A DNA stretch of 32,011 nucleotides from JAFASC01 sp034669525 (GTDB taxonomy: Bacteria; Pseudomonadota; Alphaproteobacteria; Rhizobiales; Beijerinckiaceae), in contig JAXDNH010000063.1 of NCBI GenBank assembly GCA_034669525.1, positions 1-32,011 of the forward strand, written 5' to 3'. Made by a program: the position numbers and the translations under genes. Position 1 is the stretch's first letter. Every line of letters begins with the position of its first letter. Positions 5,378 to 14,676 of this stretch are shown one piece after another. The notes beneath the pieces were generated by a model. It was not told where the DNA came from. It was given only the letters and a program-made list of their open reading frames with translations, and searched no databases.

Positions 5378-7879
5378 ATGGACCTGATGCGCAGCAGCAC
5401 CCTTTCCGCCACTCTCGATCATATCCCGGTGCCGATCCGGACTTTTCTCGCCCGCCGGGTTGCGGAAGGTTCGGGAATCCTGATCCTCGTTCTGTCCGCC
5501 ACTTACATGCTCGCACTTGTCACCTGGTCGGTGCGCGATCCGAGCCTCAATCATGCGACCGCCGAACCGATTCGGAACCTGCTTGGCTTGAAGGGCGCGA
5601 TTGTTGCGGATCTGACCATGCAGCTGATCGGCGTCGCGGCGGTCGCTTTCTTGACTCCGCCCGTCATCTGGAGCTGGCGCCTGGTTCGCCGGCGGCGGTT
5701 CGACAGCGTCAAATGGCGGCTCATTCTGTGGATCAGCGGCACGCTTTGCGCGGCTGGCCTCGCCTCGCTCTTGCCGGTCACCGACCGCTGGCCGTTGCCG
5801 ACCGGCCTCGGCGGCGTCTTCGGCGACGCGCTGCTCGCGCTTCCCCGCCGCATTATCGGCGGCTCGCATATGGCGGTGGCGATTTCGGCCGCGGCGGTGC
5901 TCATCGGCACAATCCTCTGCCTTGCCGGGTCGATTCGCGTCAGCGCGCGCAGCGACGATGGCGAGGATGAAGAGGAAGCTTTCAACTCCCGCGATACCCG
6001 CAGTGATGACGATGCGGCAGGCGAGCCGGGCCTCGTCCTCGTTGCACTCGGCGCCCTGATCCACGGTCTTCTGAGCGCGCGCGCCGTGCTGCGACGCAGC
6101 CTGATCAATGCGAAACGCCGTTGGTCAAAGGATTTTCAGGGCACGCAAGTGAGCGCGCTGCCCGCTGTAATTGCCATCGAGCGACGCGAACCATCTTTCG
6201 CGCCGCCAACGTTCGATCCCTCCCTCTACGCGCCGCCGTCGATGCGAGAGTCCGTTGAGGGCGCGCCGCGGAGCGCCAACGCCGCGATCACCCCTACACG
6301 GCGGACCTCCCGCGAGAGCGCGCGCAGGCGCAATTCTTATCAGCTTCCGGCGCTTCAGCTCCTTTCCGAAGCGAAGAAGATTGTTGGCACGAAAATCTCG
6401 GAGGAAGCGCTCGAACAGAATGCGCGCTTGCTGGAAGGCGTGCTCGACGATTTCGGCGTCAAAGGCGAGATCATCCAGGTGCGCCCGGGTCCGGTCGTCA
6501 CCCTGTACGAACTTGAGCCGGCCCCCGGCATCAAGTCCTCCCGCGTCATTGGCCTCGCCGACGACATCGCGCGCACGATGTCGGCGGTTTCTGCACGTGT
6601 TGCCGTTGTGCAGGGACGCAACGCGATCGGCATCGAATTGCCGAACCAGAAGCGCGAGACGGTTTTCCTACGCGAGCTTCTCTCCTCGCAGGATTTCGAC
6701 AAGACGAAGCATCGCCTCGCGATTGCGCTCGGCAAGACGATCGGCGGGGAGGCGGTGATCGTCGATCTCGCACGCATGCCGCATCTGCTCGTCGCCGGTA
6801 CGACCGGTTCCGGCAAATCCGTCGCGATCAATACGATGATCCTGTCGCTTCTCTACCGGCTGAAGCCGGAGGAGTGCCGCCTCATCATGATCGACCCGAA
6901 AATGCTGGAACTCTCCGTCTATGACGGCGTCCCGCATCTTCTCACGCCGGTCGTAACAGATCCCAGGAAAGCCGTCGTCGCATTGAAATGGGCCGTGCGC
7001 GAGATGGAGGACCGCTACAAGAAAATGTCGAAGGTCGGCGTACGCAACATCGACGGTTTCAACGCGCGCGTCGCCGAGGCTGAGGCCAAGGGCGAGACGA
7101 TAACCCGCACGGTGCAGACCGGCTACGACAGGGAAACCGGCGAGGCGATCTACGAACAGGAGGAGATGGAGCTTTCGGTCCTGCCTTACATCGTCGTTAT
7201 CGTCGATGAGATGGCCGACCTGATGATGGTCGCCGGCAAGGACATCGAAGGCGCAATCCAGCGCCTGGCGCAGATGGCGCGTGCTGCCGGCATCCATCTT
7301 ATCATGGCAACGCAGCGCCCGTCGGTCGATGTGATCACCGGCACGATCAAAGCGAATTTTCCGACGCGCATCTCCTTCCAGGTGACATCGAAGATCGACA
7401 GCCGCACCATCCTCGGCGAGCAGGGCGCCGAGCAGCTGCTCGGCCAGGGCGACATGCTCTACATGGCGGGCGGCGGCCGCATCTCGCGCGTGCACGGGCC
7501 GTTCGTGTCCGACACCGAGGTCGAGAAGGTCGTGGCTCACCTCAAAAGCCAGGGTCAGCCCGAATATCTCGACGCGATCACCGCCGAGGAGGAGGAAATC
7601 GATGGCGCCGATGGCGAGCTGCCGTCGCCGGGCTCGATGGATGCGGAGGAATCCGGCGACCTCTACGACCGTGCCGTCGCCATCGTGTTGCGCGACCGCA
7701 AATGCTCGACGAGCTACATCCAGCGCCGGCTATCGGTAGGCTACAACAAGGCGGCCTCGCTCGTTGAGCGCATGGAGAAAGAGGGGGTGGTTGCGCCCGC
7801 CAACCATTCCGGCAAACGCGAAATCCTGGTTGGCGGTGGCGTCGATCGGGGTGCGTTCGATCTCCGCCCGGCCGAATGA
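5378..7879 (+). CDS. ftsK: DNA translocase FtsK
   Basis: FtsK is a septum-anchored, ATP-driven DNA pump that clears chromosome termini from the division site and activates XerCD recombination. The N-terminus (to about residue 235) has four or five hydrophobic segments, e.g. ILILVLSATYMLALVTW near 35-50 and MAVAISAAAVLIGTILCLAG near 165-185. A short linker to about 315 follows; it is much shorter than in E. coli FtsK but normal for alphaproteobacteria. The motor contains Walker A GTTGSGKS at 474-481 and Walker B VIVDEMADL with Asp610/Glu611. The C-terminal gamma domain (from about Tyr763, YDRAVAIVLRDRKCSTSYIQ) is the winged helix that reads polar KOPS sequences. The gene begins a new unit after the amtB terminator, behind a CtrA-like box. 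The start is the first of two close ATGs and is not certain. Confidence 0.95.
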   Translation: MDLMRSSTLSATLDHIPVPIRTFLARRVAEGSGILILVLSATYMLALVTWSVRDPSLNHATAEPIRNLLGLKGAIVADLTMQLIGVAAVAFLTPPVIWSWRLVRRRRFDSVKWRLILWISGTLCAAGLASLLPVTDRWPLPTGLGGVFGDALLALPRRIIGGSHMAVAISAAAVLIGTILCLAGSIRVSARSDDGEDEEEAFNSRDTRSDDDAAGEPGLVLVALGALIHGLLSARAVLRRSLINAKRRWSKDFQGTQVSALPAVIAIERREPSFAPPTFDPSLYAPPSMRESVEGAPRSANAAITPTRRTSRESARRRNSYQLPALQLLSEAKKIVGTKISEEALEQNARLLEGVLDDFGVKGEIIQVRPGPVVTLYELEPAPGIKSSRVIGLADDIARTMSAVSARVAVVQGRNAIGIELPNQKRETVFLRELLSSQDFDKTKHRLAIALGKTIGGEAVIVDLARMPHLLVAGTTGSGKSVAINTMILSLLYRLKPEECRLIMIDPKMLELSVYDGVPHLLTPVVTDPRKAVVALKWAVREMEDRYKKMSKVGVRNIDGFNARVAEAEAKGETITRTVQTGYDRETGEAIYEQEEMELSVLPYIVVIVDEMADLMMVAGKDIEGAIQRLAQMARAAGIHLIMATQRPSVDVITGTIKANFPTRISFQVTSKIDSRTILGEQGAEQLLGQGDMLYMAGGGRISRVHGPFVSDTEVEKVVAHLKSQGQPEYLDAITAEEEEIDGADGELPSPGSMDAEESGDLYDRAVAIVLRDRKCSTSYIQRRLSVGYNKAASLVERMEKEGVVAPANHSGKREILVGGGVDRGAFDLRPAE

Positions 7880-7959
7880 AGCTTAGCTGTGGCAACAAAA
7901 CCCAAAAATGCCACATGGCCCGCCTAACAAGCAGGCTTCCGCAACGTCAGCGACATGAA

Positions 7960-8697
7960 ATGAAGCATAGAGCAGCCGTCCCGCTTGCCGCCATGGGGCG
8001 CGCCTTTTTCTTCGTCTCCGTCTCCGTCTCCTTCTCCGCCAGCGCGGCGTTGGCCGAGGCCTCGCCCCCGCGCTCGCCGATCGACCTCAATCCTCCGGCG
8101 AAGGCGACGGCTGCGCCGCAGGCCGCGCCCACGGCGAAGAAAGCGGCCGTCGCGACCAATCCGACCGCGGCGCCCTTCAATCCCTACGTCGCGATCGAGA
8201 AGGCCAACGCCTATTTCAACAACGCCGCGACGATGGTCGGCGACTTTGTCCAGGTCGGCGCCGACGGCCGCCGCTCCGAGGGCAAGCTCTACGTCCAGCG
8301 GCCGGGCAGGCTGCGCTTCGAATATGCCCAGCCTGCCTCGCTCGAAGTCGTCGCCGACGGCACCAAGGTCGCGATCCGCGACCGTAAGCTGTCGACGCAG
8401 GACCTTTATTTCATCCAGCAGACGCCGCTGAAATTCTTGTTGAAGGATAAGATCGACCTCGCCAAGGACACCAAAGTCCTCGATGTCACCAACGACCCGA
8501 ACAACACGACGATCATCATCGAGGACGGCACGACGCTTGGCGGCACCTCGAAAATCAGACTGATGTTCGATCCCGCGACCTACCAGCTGAAGCAATGGCT
8601 GGTCACCGACCCGCAGGGCTACGACACGCTGGTGTCGCTCTACAACATGGACTTCAAGGAAAAGCCCGACCCGAGCCTTTTCTCGATCAATTACTGA
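7960..8697 (+). CDS. lolA: Outer-membrane lipoprotein carrier protein LolA
   Basis: LolA is a periplasmic chaperone that receives lipoproteins from LolCDE and carries them to the outer membrane. With the start at 7960 the protein has 245 residues: a signal peptide (basic MKHR, hydrophobic FFFVSVSVSFSASAALA), then an unusual Ala/Pro/Lys-rich linker to about residue 65, then the LolA beta-barrel domain (AIEKANAYFNNAATMVGDFV, later GKLYVQRPGRLRFEY, EVVADGTKVAIRD and TPLKFLLKDKIDLAKD). An in-frame ATG at 7876 overlaps the ftsK stop and another lies at 7915. I prefer 7960 because it puts the signal sequence at the N-terminus, though no clear ribosome site precedes it. The close coupling to ftsK is a common arrangement in alphaproteobacteria. 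Confidence 0.88.
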   Translation: MKHRAAVPLAAMGRAFFFVSVSVSFSASAALAEASPPRSPIDLNPPAKATAAPQAAPTAKKAAVATNPTAAPFNPYVAIEKANAYFNNAATMVGDFVQVGADGRRSEGKLYVQRPGRLRFEYAQPASLEVVADGTKVAIRDRKLSTQDLYFIQQTPLKFLLKDKIDLAKDTKVLDVTNDPNNTTIIIEDGTTLGGTSKIRLMFDPATYQLKQWLVTDPQGYDTLVSLYNMDFKEKPDPSLFSINY

Positions 8698-8816
8698 AGT
8701 CGGGCCGCGCATCTCCTGATGCGCTGATTGCGGCGAATGTCGGGGACGACCATATCCGCGGGCTTGCGGCCGCGACTCTCCCATGGTGAAAGCCGCTGCA
8801 TGCCCGGAGTCATCGC

Positions 8817-9623
8817 GTGCGGCTGAATATCGCCACCTGGAACATCAATTCGGTGCGGCTGCGCATGCCGATCGTCGCGCAGTTTCTAAAGACGCACCGG
8901 CCGGACGTGCTCTGCCTGCAGGAGACGAAGTGCCGCGACGGCGAGTTTCCATTAAAGCCGCTGAAGCGGCTCGGCTACAAGCACATCGCGATCAACGGCC
9001 AGAAGGGCTATCACGGCGTCGCCATCGCCTCGCGGCTGCCGCTCGACACGATCGGCAAGCGCAATTTCTGCGACAAGGGTGATGCACGGCACCTCTCCGT
9101 TTCCGTCGAGGTCGGCGGCCGCGCAATCGCGCTGCATAATTTTTATGTGCCGGCCGGCGGCGACGATCCCGATCCGGACGTCAATCCGAAATTCGCGCAC
9201 AAGCTCGCGTTTCTTGATGAGATGTCAGCGTGGATCGCAGCCGCGAAGATCGCCACCAGTCCCGCGATCATGGTCGGCGATCTCAATGTCGCGCCGCTCG
9301 AAACCGACGTGTGGAGTCACAAGCAACTGCTGAAAGTGGTCAGCCACACGCCGATCGAAGTTGAGAAACTCGGTCGCGTGCTGAACTCGGGTCCTTGGAT
9401 CGACGCCATGCGTCACCACGTTCCGCATCAGGAAAAACTCTATACGTGGTGGAGTTACCGCTCGCCGGATTGGGCGAAGGCCGACAAGGGACGTAGGCTC
9501 GATCACGTCTGGGTCAGCAGCTGCCTGCAGCCGGGCCTCGGCGGCTTACGCGTGCTCAAGGAAGCGCGCGGCTGGGCGCGGCCCTCGGATCACGTGCCGG
9601 TGATGATTCAATTGGATGTCTGA
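8817..9623 (+). CDS. xth: Exodeoxyribonuclease III
   Basis: This AP endonuclease and 3'-5' exonuclease of base-excision repair has 268 residues, the family length. It starts at a GTG with GGAG seven bases upstream. The endonuclease/exonuclease/phosphatase motifs are all visible: N-terminal ATWNINSVR, metal-binding Glu36 in LQETK, the YVPAGG tyrosine segment, catalytic GDLNVAP, the WWSYR region, RLDHVW and C-terminal SDHVPV. It stands in the same direction as lolA, 119 bases after it. I see no other feature in that gap. It ends at a large palindromic repeat that separates it from the converging holA. Confidence 0.95.
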   Translation: MRLNIATWNINSVRLRMPIVAQFLKTHRPDVLCLQETKCRDGEFPLKPLKRLGYKHIAINGQKGYHGVAIASRLPLDTIGKRNFCDKGDARHLSVSVEVGGRAIALHNFYVPAGGDDPDPDVNPKFAHKLAFLDEMSAWIAAAKIATSPAIMVGDLNVAPLETDVWSHKQLLKVVSHTPIEVEKLGRVLNSGPWIDAMRHHVPHQEKLYTWWSYRSPDWAKADKGRRLDHVWVSSCLQPGLGGLRVLKEARGWARPSDHVPVMIQLDV

Positions 9624-9638
9624 GGTAAAGCGCAGCGC

Positions 9639-9736
9639 CGTCATTGCAAGCGGAGCGAAGCAATCCAGGAGTCAGTGCGTCGAAGATTAAAGACTTTGCC
9701 CTGGATTGCTTCGTCGCTGCGCTCCTCGCAATGACG
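9639..9736. repeat. Long inverted intergenic repeat (family B) between xth and holA
   Basis: The left arm, 9639-9669, begins CGTCATTGCAAGCGGAGCG and ends GAAGCAATCCAGG. The right arm, 9699-9736, is its reverse complement with a small bulge (CTGGATTGCTTCG ... CTCGCAATGACG). About 30 bases lie between the arms. I know this unit as a dispersed intergenic repeat in Bradyrhizobium-like genomes. It fills the whole gap between two converging genes and could end transcription from both sides. Confidence 0.85.
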
Positions 9737-9738
9737 TC

Positions 9739-10761
9739 CTACCGCTTCACGCCCTCCGCGATCGACAACAGCGCGCGTTCGGCCAGCACACCACCGATGC
9801 GCGGTTCGCGCCGAACCCGGCCGATGAGATCGGCGAGCGCGCGGATTGCACGCAGCAGCCGCTCGCGCGACCAGCTGCGCAAGTGTTTCTCGATCAAGCC
9901 GCGGCGGCCAAAGCCGATGCCGCTGCGCATGACCAAGCCCATGGCTTGATCGAGCGATTGGCCCGAATCGATGGCAAGCCGCGCGCGGTGCAAAGCCACC
10001 GCATAACGCAAAGCGGCCGCGAGTATGACGCTCGGCTCGCCGCCGGTCGCCATTAATCGCTCGAACGCGCCGGGCAGCGCATCGATCTCACCGGAAAAGG
10101 CTTGCAGCACCGCATCGTCATGCGCAGTTGTCGAAGCGTCGCAAACCAGCGTCTCGACATCTTCGAGCGTGATGCGTTGTCGCCCATGCGCGGCGAGGAC
10201 GAGCTTGCCGATTTCGGAGCGCGTGCTCAGGCGGTCTTCGCCGAGCATCGCGACAAGCGTTTCGCGGGCATCGTCATCGAGCGATAATCCGGCGGCCTTA
10301 AGCTCTTCGTTAATAAGCCGCTGCACATCGGCGGCACTATCCGGCGAACACTCGATCGCCGCCGCGCTGCGCTCCTTCTCGAAAAGCTTGCGCAGCGCGT
10401 GATCGCGCTTCAGCGCACCGGCTTCGATCAGCACCACGCTTTCCGCCGGCGCACTAAGCAGCGGCTCCAGCGCCGGCAGAATGTTTTTGGAGCCAAGTTC
10501 GACATGCACCGCGCGACGTCCGCCGAACAGCGGGATCGTGTTCGCTTCATCGGCCAGGCGCAGCGGATCGCCGTCGAGCTCGTCCCCGTCGAGCTCGACG
10601 AGCTGAAATGGATCCGCGGGATCATCGACAAGTGCGCGCAAAAGCTTACGGGCGCGCTCGCGCACCAGGCCGGAATCGCTGCCGTAGACGAGGAAGAGTT
10701 TTGTGTCCGCCGGCGGCCGCGAAACAAACCGGTCCGCTTCGCCGCTCCTGACCGCGGTCAA
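9739..10761 (-). CDS. holA: DNA polymerase III delta subunit
   Basis: The delta subunit opens the beta sliding clamp within the clamp-loader complex. The protein has 340 residues. An AAA+-like N-terminal region contains FLVYGSDSGLVRERARKLL and, around residue 60, ELDGDELDGDPLRLADEA. The middle contains AGLSLDDDARETLVAMLGED, and the C-terminal collar domain contains EPSVILAALRYA-like and RRGLIEKHLRSWS stretches. The start is a TTG (10759-10761), five bases after the lptE stop; no ATG in a sensible position exists, so the TTG seems real. It is the last gene of leuS-lptE-holA, an arrangement common in alphaproteobacteria, and ends at the family B repeat. Confidence 0.92.
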   Translation of the reverse strand: MTAVRSGEADRFVSRPPADTKLFLVYGSDSGLVRERARKLLRALVDDPADPFQLVELDGDELDGDPLRLADEANTIPLFGGRRAVHVELGSKNILPALEPLLSAPAESVVLIEAGALKRDHALRKLFEKERSAAAIECSPDSAADVQRLINEELKAAGLSLDDDARETLVAMLGEDRLSTRSEIGKLVLAAHGRQRITLEDVETLVCDASTTAHDDAVLQAFSGEIDALPGAFERLMATGGEPSVILAAALRYAVALHRARLAIDSGQSLDQAMGLVMRSGIGFGRRGLIEKHLRSWSRERLLRAIRALADLIGRVRREPRIGGVLAERALLSIAEGVKR

Positions 10762-10766
10762 CCGGA

Positions 10767-11294
10767 TCAGCCGCGGCTGGCGAGGGCGGCCGAGATGCGT
10801 GTGCGGATCTGATCGGCGATGACCTTGGCGTTACGGGTCTCGGCGTCGCGCGCGCCCTGGACGTTGGAAATGCGTTGGCTGGTCCGGTCATACGCCGCAA
10901 CGCTGAACGCCGTGCCCTTGGCGATCGGCTCGCCGCCGGCAACCGGACTCAAAATGTAATCGGCGTCGACGATCACCGTCGCCGCGGTCGCGCGCGCGGA
11001 GACCGTATCGATGACCGGCGTCTGCACCCGCTCGCGCAACGTGACCGACAGGCGGTATTTCGCAGGCACCGTCGAGCCTGTGCCGTTGAAGGCGAAGGCG
11101 AGCTCGTTCTCAAGGTAATGGCCGATCCGTTCGGGAATGATCGGATTCACGGCGATCGCCTGCAATTCGCTCTCGAGCGAGCCGCCGCCTGCCAGTGGGC
11201 CGTAGAGCGGCTGGAAGCAGCCGCCGAGGACGAGCGGCAGCGCAAGCGTCAGCCCCTTGAAAACCTGCAATGTTCGCCGCTCACGCCACGACAT
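10767..11294 (-). CDS. lptE: LPS assembly lipoprotein LptE
   Basis: LptE is an outer-membrane lipoprotein that plugs LptD and helps place lipopolysaccharide on the cell surface. The 175 residues start MSWRERRTLQVFKG, then a hydrophobic stretch ending in the lipobox LGGC, so the mature protein would begin with lipidated Cys26. The mature part keeps the weakly conserved family pattern (FQPLYGPLAGG, then ERIGHYLENELAFAF and KYRLSVTLRE). The start overlaps the end of leuS by 14 bases, and holA follows five bases after the stop, so the three genes are clearly one transcript. The identification rests on lipobox, length and this conserved leuS-lptE-holA context as much as on sequence. Confidence 0.88.
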   Translation of the reverse strand: MSWRERRTLQVFKGLTLALPLVLGGCFQPLYGPLAGGGSLESELQAIAVNPIIPERIGHYLENELAFAFNGTGSTVPAKYRLSVTLRERVQTPVIDTVSARATAATVIVDADYILSPVAGGEPIAKGTAFSVAAYDRTSQRISNVQGARDAETRNAKVIADQIRTRISAALASRG

Positions 11295-13908
11295 TCACGA
11301 TCCTCTGCGGCACCACGATGATCTTCTTCGGCGCCTTGCCGGCAAGCGCGCGCTGCACCGGATCGAGCGCCAAGGTCGCCGCCTCGATCGCTGCCTGGTC
11401 CGCGTCGCGCTCGATCACGAGGTCGGCGCGCTTCCTGCCATTCACCTGCACCGGCAAGCTTATCATGCTCTCGATTACCAAAGTGCGATCGGCCACAGGC
11501 CAGGGCGCCTCCGCCACCAGCGAGGCGTGGCCGAGGTCCGCCCAGCATTCTTCAGCAAGATGCGGCATCATCGGGGCGAAGAGTTGGACGAGTATGTCGG
11601 CCGCCTCGCGGAACGCGGCGCAGAGGTCGGCGGCGATGTCGCCGGTCTCGACCTCGTCCAAGGCGTCGGTTAGCGCGTTGGTTAGCTCGCGAATGTGCGC
11701 CACGGCCAGATTGAAGTGCAGCCGTTCGAAATCCTGCTCGACCTTGATTAGCGCCGAATGGGACGCCTTGCGGACTACGCGCGCGCCCTCGGTCGGCTCG
11801 CCGGCTGCGCCGTTGCCCCCCAATGCAGCGTTCTTCAGGTCCCCAACCACGCGCCATAGCCGCTGCACGAGCCTCGCTGCGCCCTGGACACCCTCCTCCA
11901 TCCAGATGACATCGCGCTCGGGCGGCGAATCCGACAGCATGAACCAGCGCGCGGTGTCGGCGCCGAAGGACTGGATGATGTCATCGGGGTCAACCGTGTT
12001 GCGGCGCGACTTCGACATTTTCTCGATCGCGCCGATCTCGACCGGCGCGCCGTCGACCTTGGCGAAGGCGCGGCGGCTGGAAGCATCGGCCTGCACGTCC
12101 ACTTCGGCAGGCGACAGCCAGGCGCCGGACCCACTGCGATAGGTCTCGTGCACCACCATGCCTTGGGTGAACAGGCCGGCAAAAGGTTCGGCGAGATCGA
12201 CATGGCCGGTGTCGCGAAGCCCGCGCGTGAAAAAGCGTGAATAGAGCAGATGCAAGATCGCGTGCTCGATGCCGCCGATATATTGGTCGACCGGCAGCCA
12301 GCGATTGGCGACCGGCGGCGTGATCGGCGCGTCCGCGTTCCACGGATCGGTGAAGCGCGCGAAATACCAGGACGAATCGACGAACGTGTCCATCGTGTCG
12401 GTTTCGCGCGTTGCCGGTCCGCCGCAGGCGGGACAGGCGACGAGCTTCCATGTCGGATGGTGATCGAGCGGATTGCCCGGCCGGTCGAAGGTGACGTCCT
12501 CAGGCAAAGTGACCGGCAGCTGGTCCTTCGGCACCGGGAGCGTCCCGCATTTGTCGCAATGCACGACAGGTATCGGGCAGCCCCAGTAGCGCTGGCGTGA
12601 AATGCCCCAATCGCGCAGGCGATAATTGACCTTGCGCTCGCCTTGCGGCGCATTCCCGAGCGTCTGCGCTTCGAGGCGGCGCGCCACCTCTTCCTTGGCT
12701 TCCTCGATGGTGAGCCCATCGAGAAAGCGCGAATTGATCATGCGGCCGGGCCCGTCATAGGCCGTGTCGGTGATGACGAATTTTTCGGGCTCGACATCCA
12801 GGGGGCAGACCACCGGAATGTTGCCGAGGCCGTATTTGTTGGCGAAATCGAGGTCGCGCTGATCGTGCGCCGGGCAGCCAAAAATCGCGCCGGTGCCGTA
12901 TTCCATCAGCACGAAATTGGCGACATAGACCGGCAGCGTCCAGTTCGAATCGAACGGATGCACGGCGCGTAAGGACGTGTCGTAGCCGCGCTTCTCGCCC
13001 ATCTCGACCGCCGCCTCCGAGGTGCCGCGGCGCTCGCAATCGGCAATGAAGTCAGCAAGGCCCTTGTCGTAGTGCGCCAGCTCGCGCGCCAGCGGATGCT
13101 CCGGCGAAATCGCCATGAACTTGGCGCCGAACAGCGTGTCCGGCCGCGTCGTGTAGACGTGGATCTCGTTGGCGTTTGTGCGCTTGCCGTCATTCGCCAG
13201 CGCGAAGCGCACCAGCAAGCCTTCCGAGCGGCCGATCCAGTTCGCCTGCATCAGCCGGACTTTCTCCGGCCAACGGTCGAGCGTATCGAGCGCGGCCAGG
13301 AGATCGTCGGCGTATTTCGTGATCGTGAAGAACCACTGCGTCAGCTCGCGCTGCTCGACCGGGGCGCCGGAGCGCCAGCCGCGGCCGTCGATCACCTGCT
13401 CGTTGGCAAGCACCGTCTGATCGACCGGATCCCAGTTGACCCGCGACTGCTTGCGCGCGACGAGCCCCGCCGCGAGAAAGTCGAGGAAGAGCGCCTGCTG
13501 GTGCTTGTAATAGCTCGCGTCGCAGGTCGCGAATTCGCGCGACCAATCGAGCGACAGGCCCATCGATTTGAGCTGCGCCCGCATCGTGTCGATATTGTCG
13601 TAGGTCCATTTCGCCGGATGCGTCTTCGACTGCATGGCGGCATTTTCCGCCGGCATGCCGAAGGCGTCCCAGCCCATCGGATGCAGCACGTTGAAGCCGC
13701 GCGCGCGCTTGTAACGCGCCACAACGTCGCCCATCGTGTAATTGCGGACGTGGCCCATATGGATGCGGCCGGAGGGATACGGAAACATTTCGAGCACGTA
13801 GTATTTTTGACGTGCGTCGGCCTCCTGCGTCTTGAAGGTATCGCGCTCGCGCCAGACCTGCTGCCATTTCGGCTCGGCTTCGCGGAAATTGTAACGTTCG
13901 GGCCGCAT
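11281..13908 (-). CDS. leuS: Leucyl-tRNA synthetase
   Basis: This class I aminoacyl-tRNA synthetase charges tRNA-Leu. Its 875 residues match the bacterial size. The HIGH motif is present as HMGH at residues 50-53 (PYPSGRIHMGHVRNYTMGD) and KMSKS at 630-634 (IEKMSKSRRNTVDPDDI). Between them are the editing domain (VYTTRPDTLFGAKFMAISPEH) and a zinc-type hairpin with CDKCG and CPACG. The C-terminal anticodon-binding part ends in a beta-rich QVNGRKRADL domain. It heads the leuS-lptE-holA operon and is divergent from yggS with only 67 bases between them, which must hold both promoters. The start has only a weak ribosome site. Confidence 0.97.
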   Translation of the reverse strand: MRPERYNFREAEPKWQQVWRERDTFKTQEADARQKYYVLEMFPYPSGRIHMGHVRNYTMGDVVARYKRARGFNVLHPMGWDAFGMPAENAAMQSKTHPAKWTYDNIDTMRAQLKSMGLSLDWSREFATCDASYYKHQQALFLDFLAAGLVARKQSRVNWDPVDQTVLANEQVIDGRGWRSGAPVEQRELTQWFFTITKYADDLLAALDTLDRWPEKVRLMQANWIGRSEGLLVRFALANDGKRTNANEIHVYTTRPDTLFGAKFMAISPEHPLARELAHYDKGLADFIADCERRGTSEAAVEMGEKRGYDTSLRAVHPFDSNWTLPVYVANFVLMEYGTGAIFGCPAHDQRDLDFANKYGLGNIPVVCPLDVEPEKFVITDTAYDGPGRMINSRFLDGLTIEEAKEEVARRLEAQTLGNAPQGERKVNYRLRDWGISRQRYWGCPIPVVHCDKCGTLPVPKDQLPVTLPEDVTFDRPGNPLDHHPTWKLVACPACGGPATRETDTMDTFVDSSWYFARFTDPWNADAPITPPVANRWLPVDQYIGGIEHAILHLLYSRFFTRGLRDTGHVDLAEPFAGLFTQGMVVHETYRSGSGAWLSPAEVDVQADASSRRAFAKVDGAPVEIGAIEKMSKSRRNTVDPDDIIQSFGADTARWFMLSDSPPERDVIWMEEGVQGAARLVQRLWRVVGDLKNAALGGNGAAGEPTEGARVVRKASHSALIKVEQDFERLHFNLAVAHIRELTNALTDALDEVETGDIAADLCAAFREAADILVQLFAPMMPHLAEECWADLGHASLVAEAPWPVADRTLVIESMISLPVQVNGRKRADLVIERDADQAAIEAATLALDPVQRALAGKAPKKIIVVPQRIVNVVA

Positions 13909-13975
13909 GTCTTGAATTGCTATGGGAGCTGGCGCGACATGGACCTGATTTCGCGCGTGGGGTCAATGTGTTGAT

Positions 13976-14656
13976 ATGACGAGCGAAGCGACAGTCGATC
14001 CGGTTGCCAATCTGCGCGCGGTGCGCGCGATCATCGCCCGCGCCGCGCGGGATTTCGGCCGCGATCCCAAGGACGTGCGGCTCGTCTGCGTCACCAAGAC
14101 GGCGCCGCCCGAGCGCGTCCGGCCGGTGATCGAGGCCGGCGAGCGCACTTTCGGCGAAAACCGTGTCCAGGAGGCGCACGGCAAGTGGCCGGCGCTGAAG
14201 GCCGACTTTCCGGAGATCGAGCTGCATCTGATCGGCCCGTTGCAGACCAACAAAGCGCGCGAGGCGGTGGGGCTTTTCGATGTGATCGAAACGCTGGACC
14301 GGCCGTCGCTCGGCAAAGCGGTGGCCGCGGAAATTCAGCGCGCCGGCCGGGCGCCAAAACTGTTCGTGCAGGTCAATACCGGCGCCGAGCCGCAGAAGGC
14401 CGGAATCCTGCCGCAGCATGCGGATGCGTTCATCGCGCAATGCCGGGCGGAGTTCCGGCTCGACCCGGTCGGCCTCATGTGCATCCCGCCACTCGAGGAG
14501 CAGGCCTCCCCGCATTTTGCGCTGCTCGCCAAGATCGCCGCGCGCAACGGGCTGACGCAGCTGTCGATGGGCATGAGCGCCGATTATGAGCTGGCGATCC
14601 AGCTCGGCGCGACGCACGTGCGGATCGGATCCGCGATTTTTGGGGAGCGGGGCTGA
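13976..14656 (+). CDS. yggS: PLP homeostasis protein (YggS/PLPBP family)
   Basis: This small pyridoxal-phosphate-binding protein maintains vitamin B6 and amino-acid pools; it has the alanine-racemase-like barrel but no known catalysis. The 226 residues contain the cofactor lysine at Lys41 (VCVTKTAPPE), the FGENRVQEA signature, LHLIGPLQTNK, the phosphate-contact region SMGMSADYELAIQLGATHVR and the terminal IGSAIFGERG. In this family the usual SMGMS(x)D(Y/L)E sequence grips the phosphate, and it is intact. The gene is divergent from leuS and convergent with the L,D-transpeptidase gene. Its last codons form one arm of a strong hairpin. Confidence 0.95.
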   Translation: MTSEATVDPVANLRAVRAIIARAARDFGRDPKDVRLVCVTKTAPPERVRPVIEAGERTFGENRVQEAHGKWPALKADFPEIELHLIGPLQTNKAREAVGLFDVIETLDRPSLGKAVAAEIQRAGRAPKLFVQVNTGAEPQKAGILPQHADAFIAQCRAEFRLDPVGLMCIPPLEEQASPHFALLAKIAARNGLTQLSMGMSADYELAIQLGATHVRIGSAIFGERG

Positions 14657-14666
14657 CCCGCTCCCC
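14642..14666. terminator. Perfect hairpin overlapping the yggS stop codon
   Basis: GGGGAGCGGG pairs perfectly with CCCGCTCCCC around a five-base GCTGA loop that holds the stop codon. No T-run follows on either strand. It lies between two converging genes whose ends are 20 bases apart, so it may slow or end transcription from both sides, perhaps with Rho. Confidence 0.55.
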
Positions 14667-14676
14667 GGGCCTTGCG

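Noticed and set aside
13190..14617. A 475-codon minus-strand open frame spanning yggS and the leuS start.
   Set aside because: It is antisense to yggS, and in leuS it runs in another frame on the same strand. The real genes have complete motifs.
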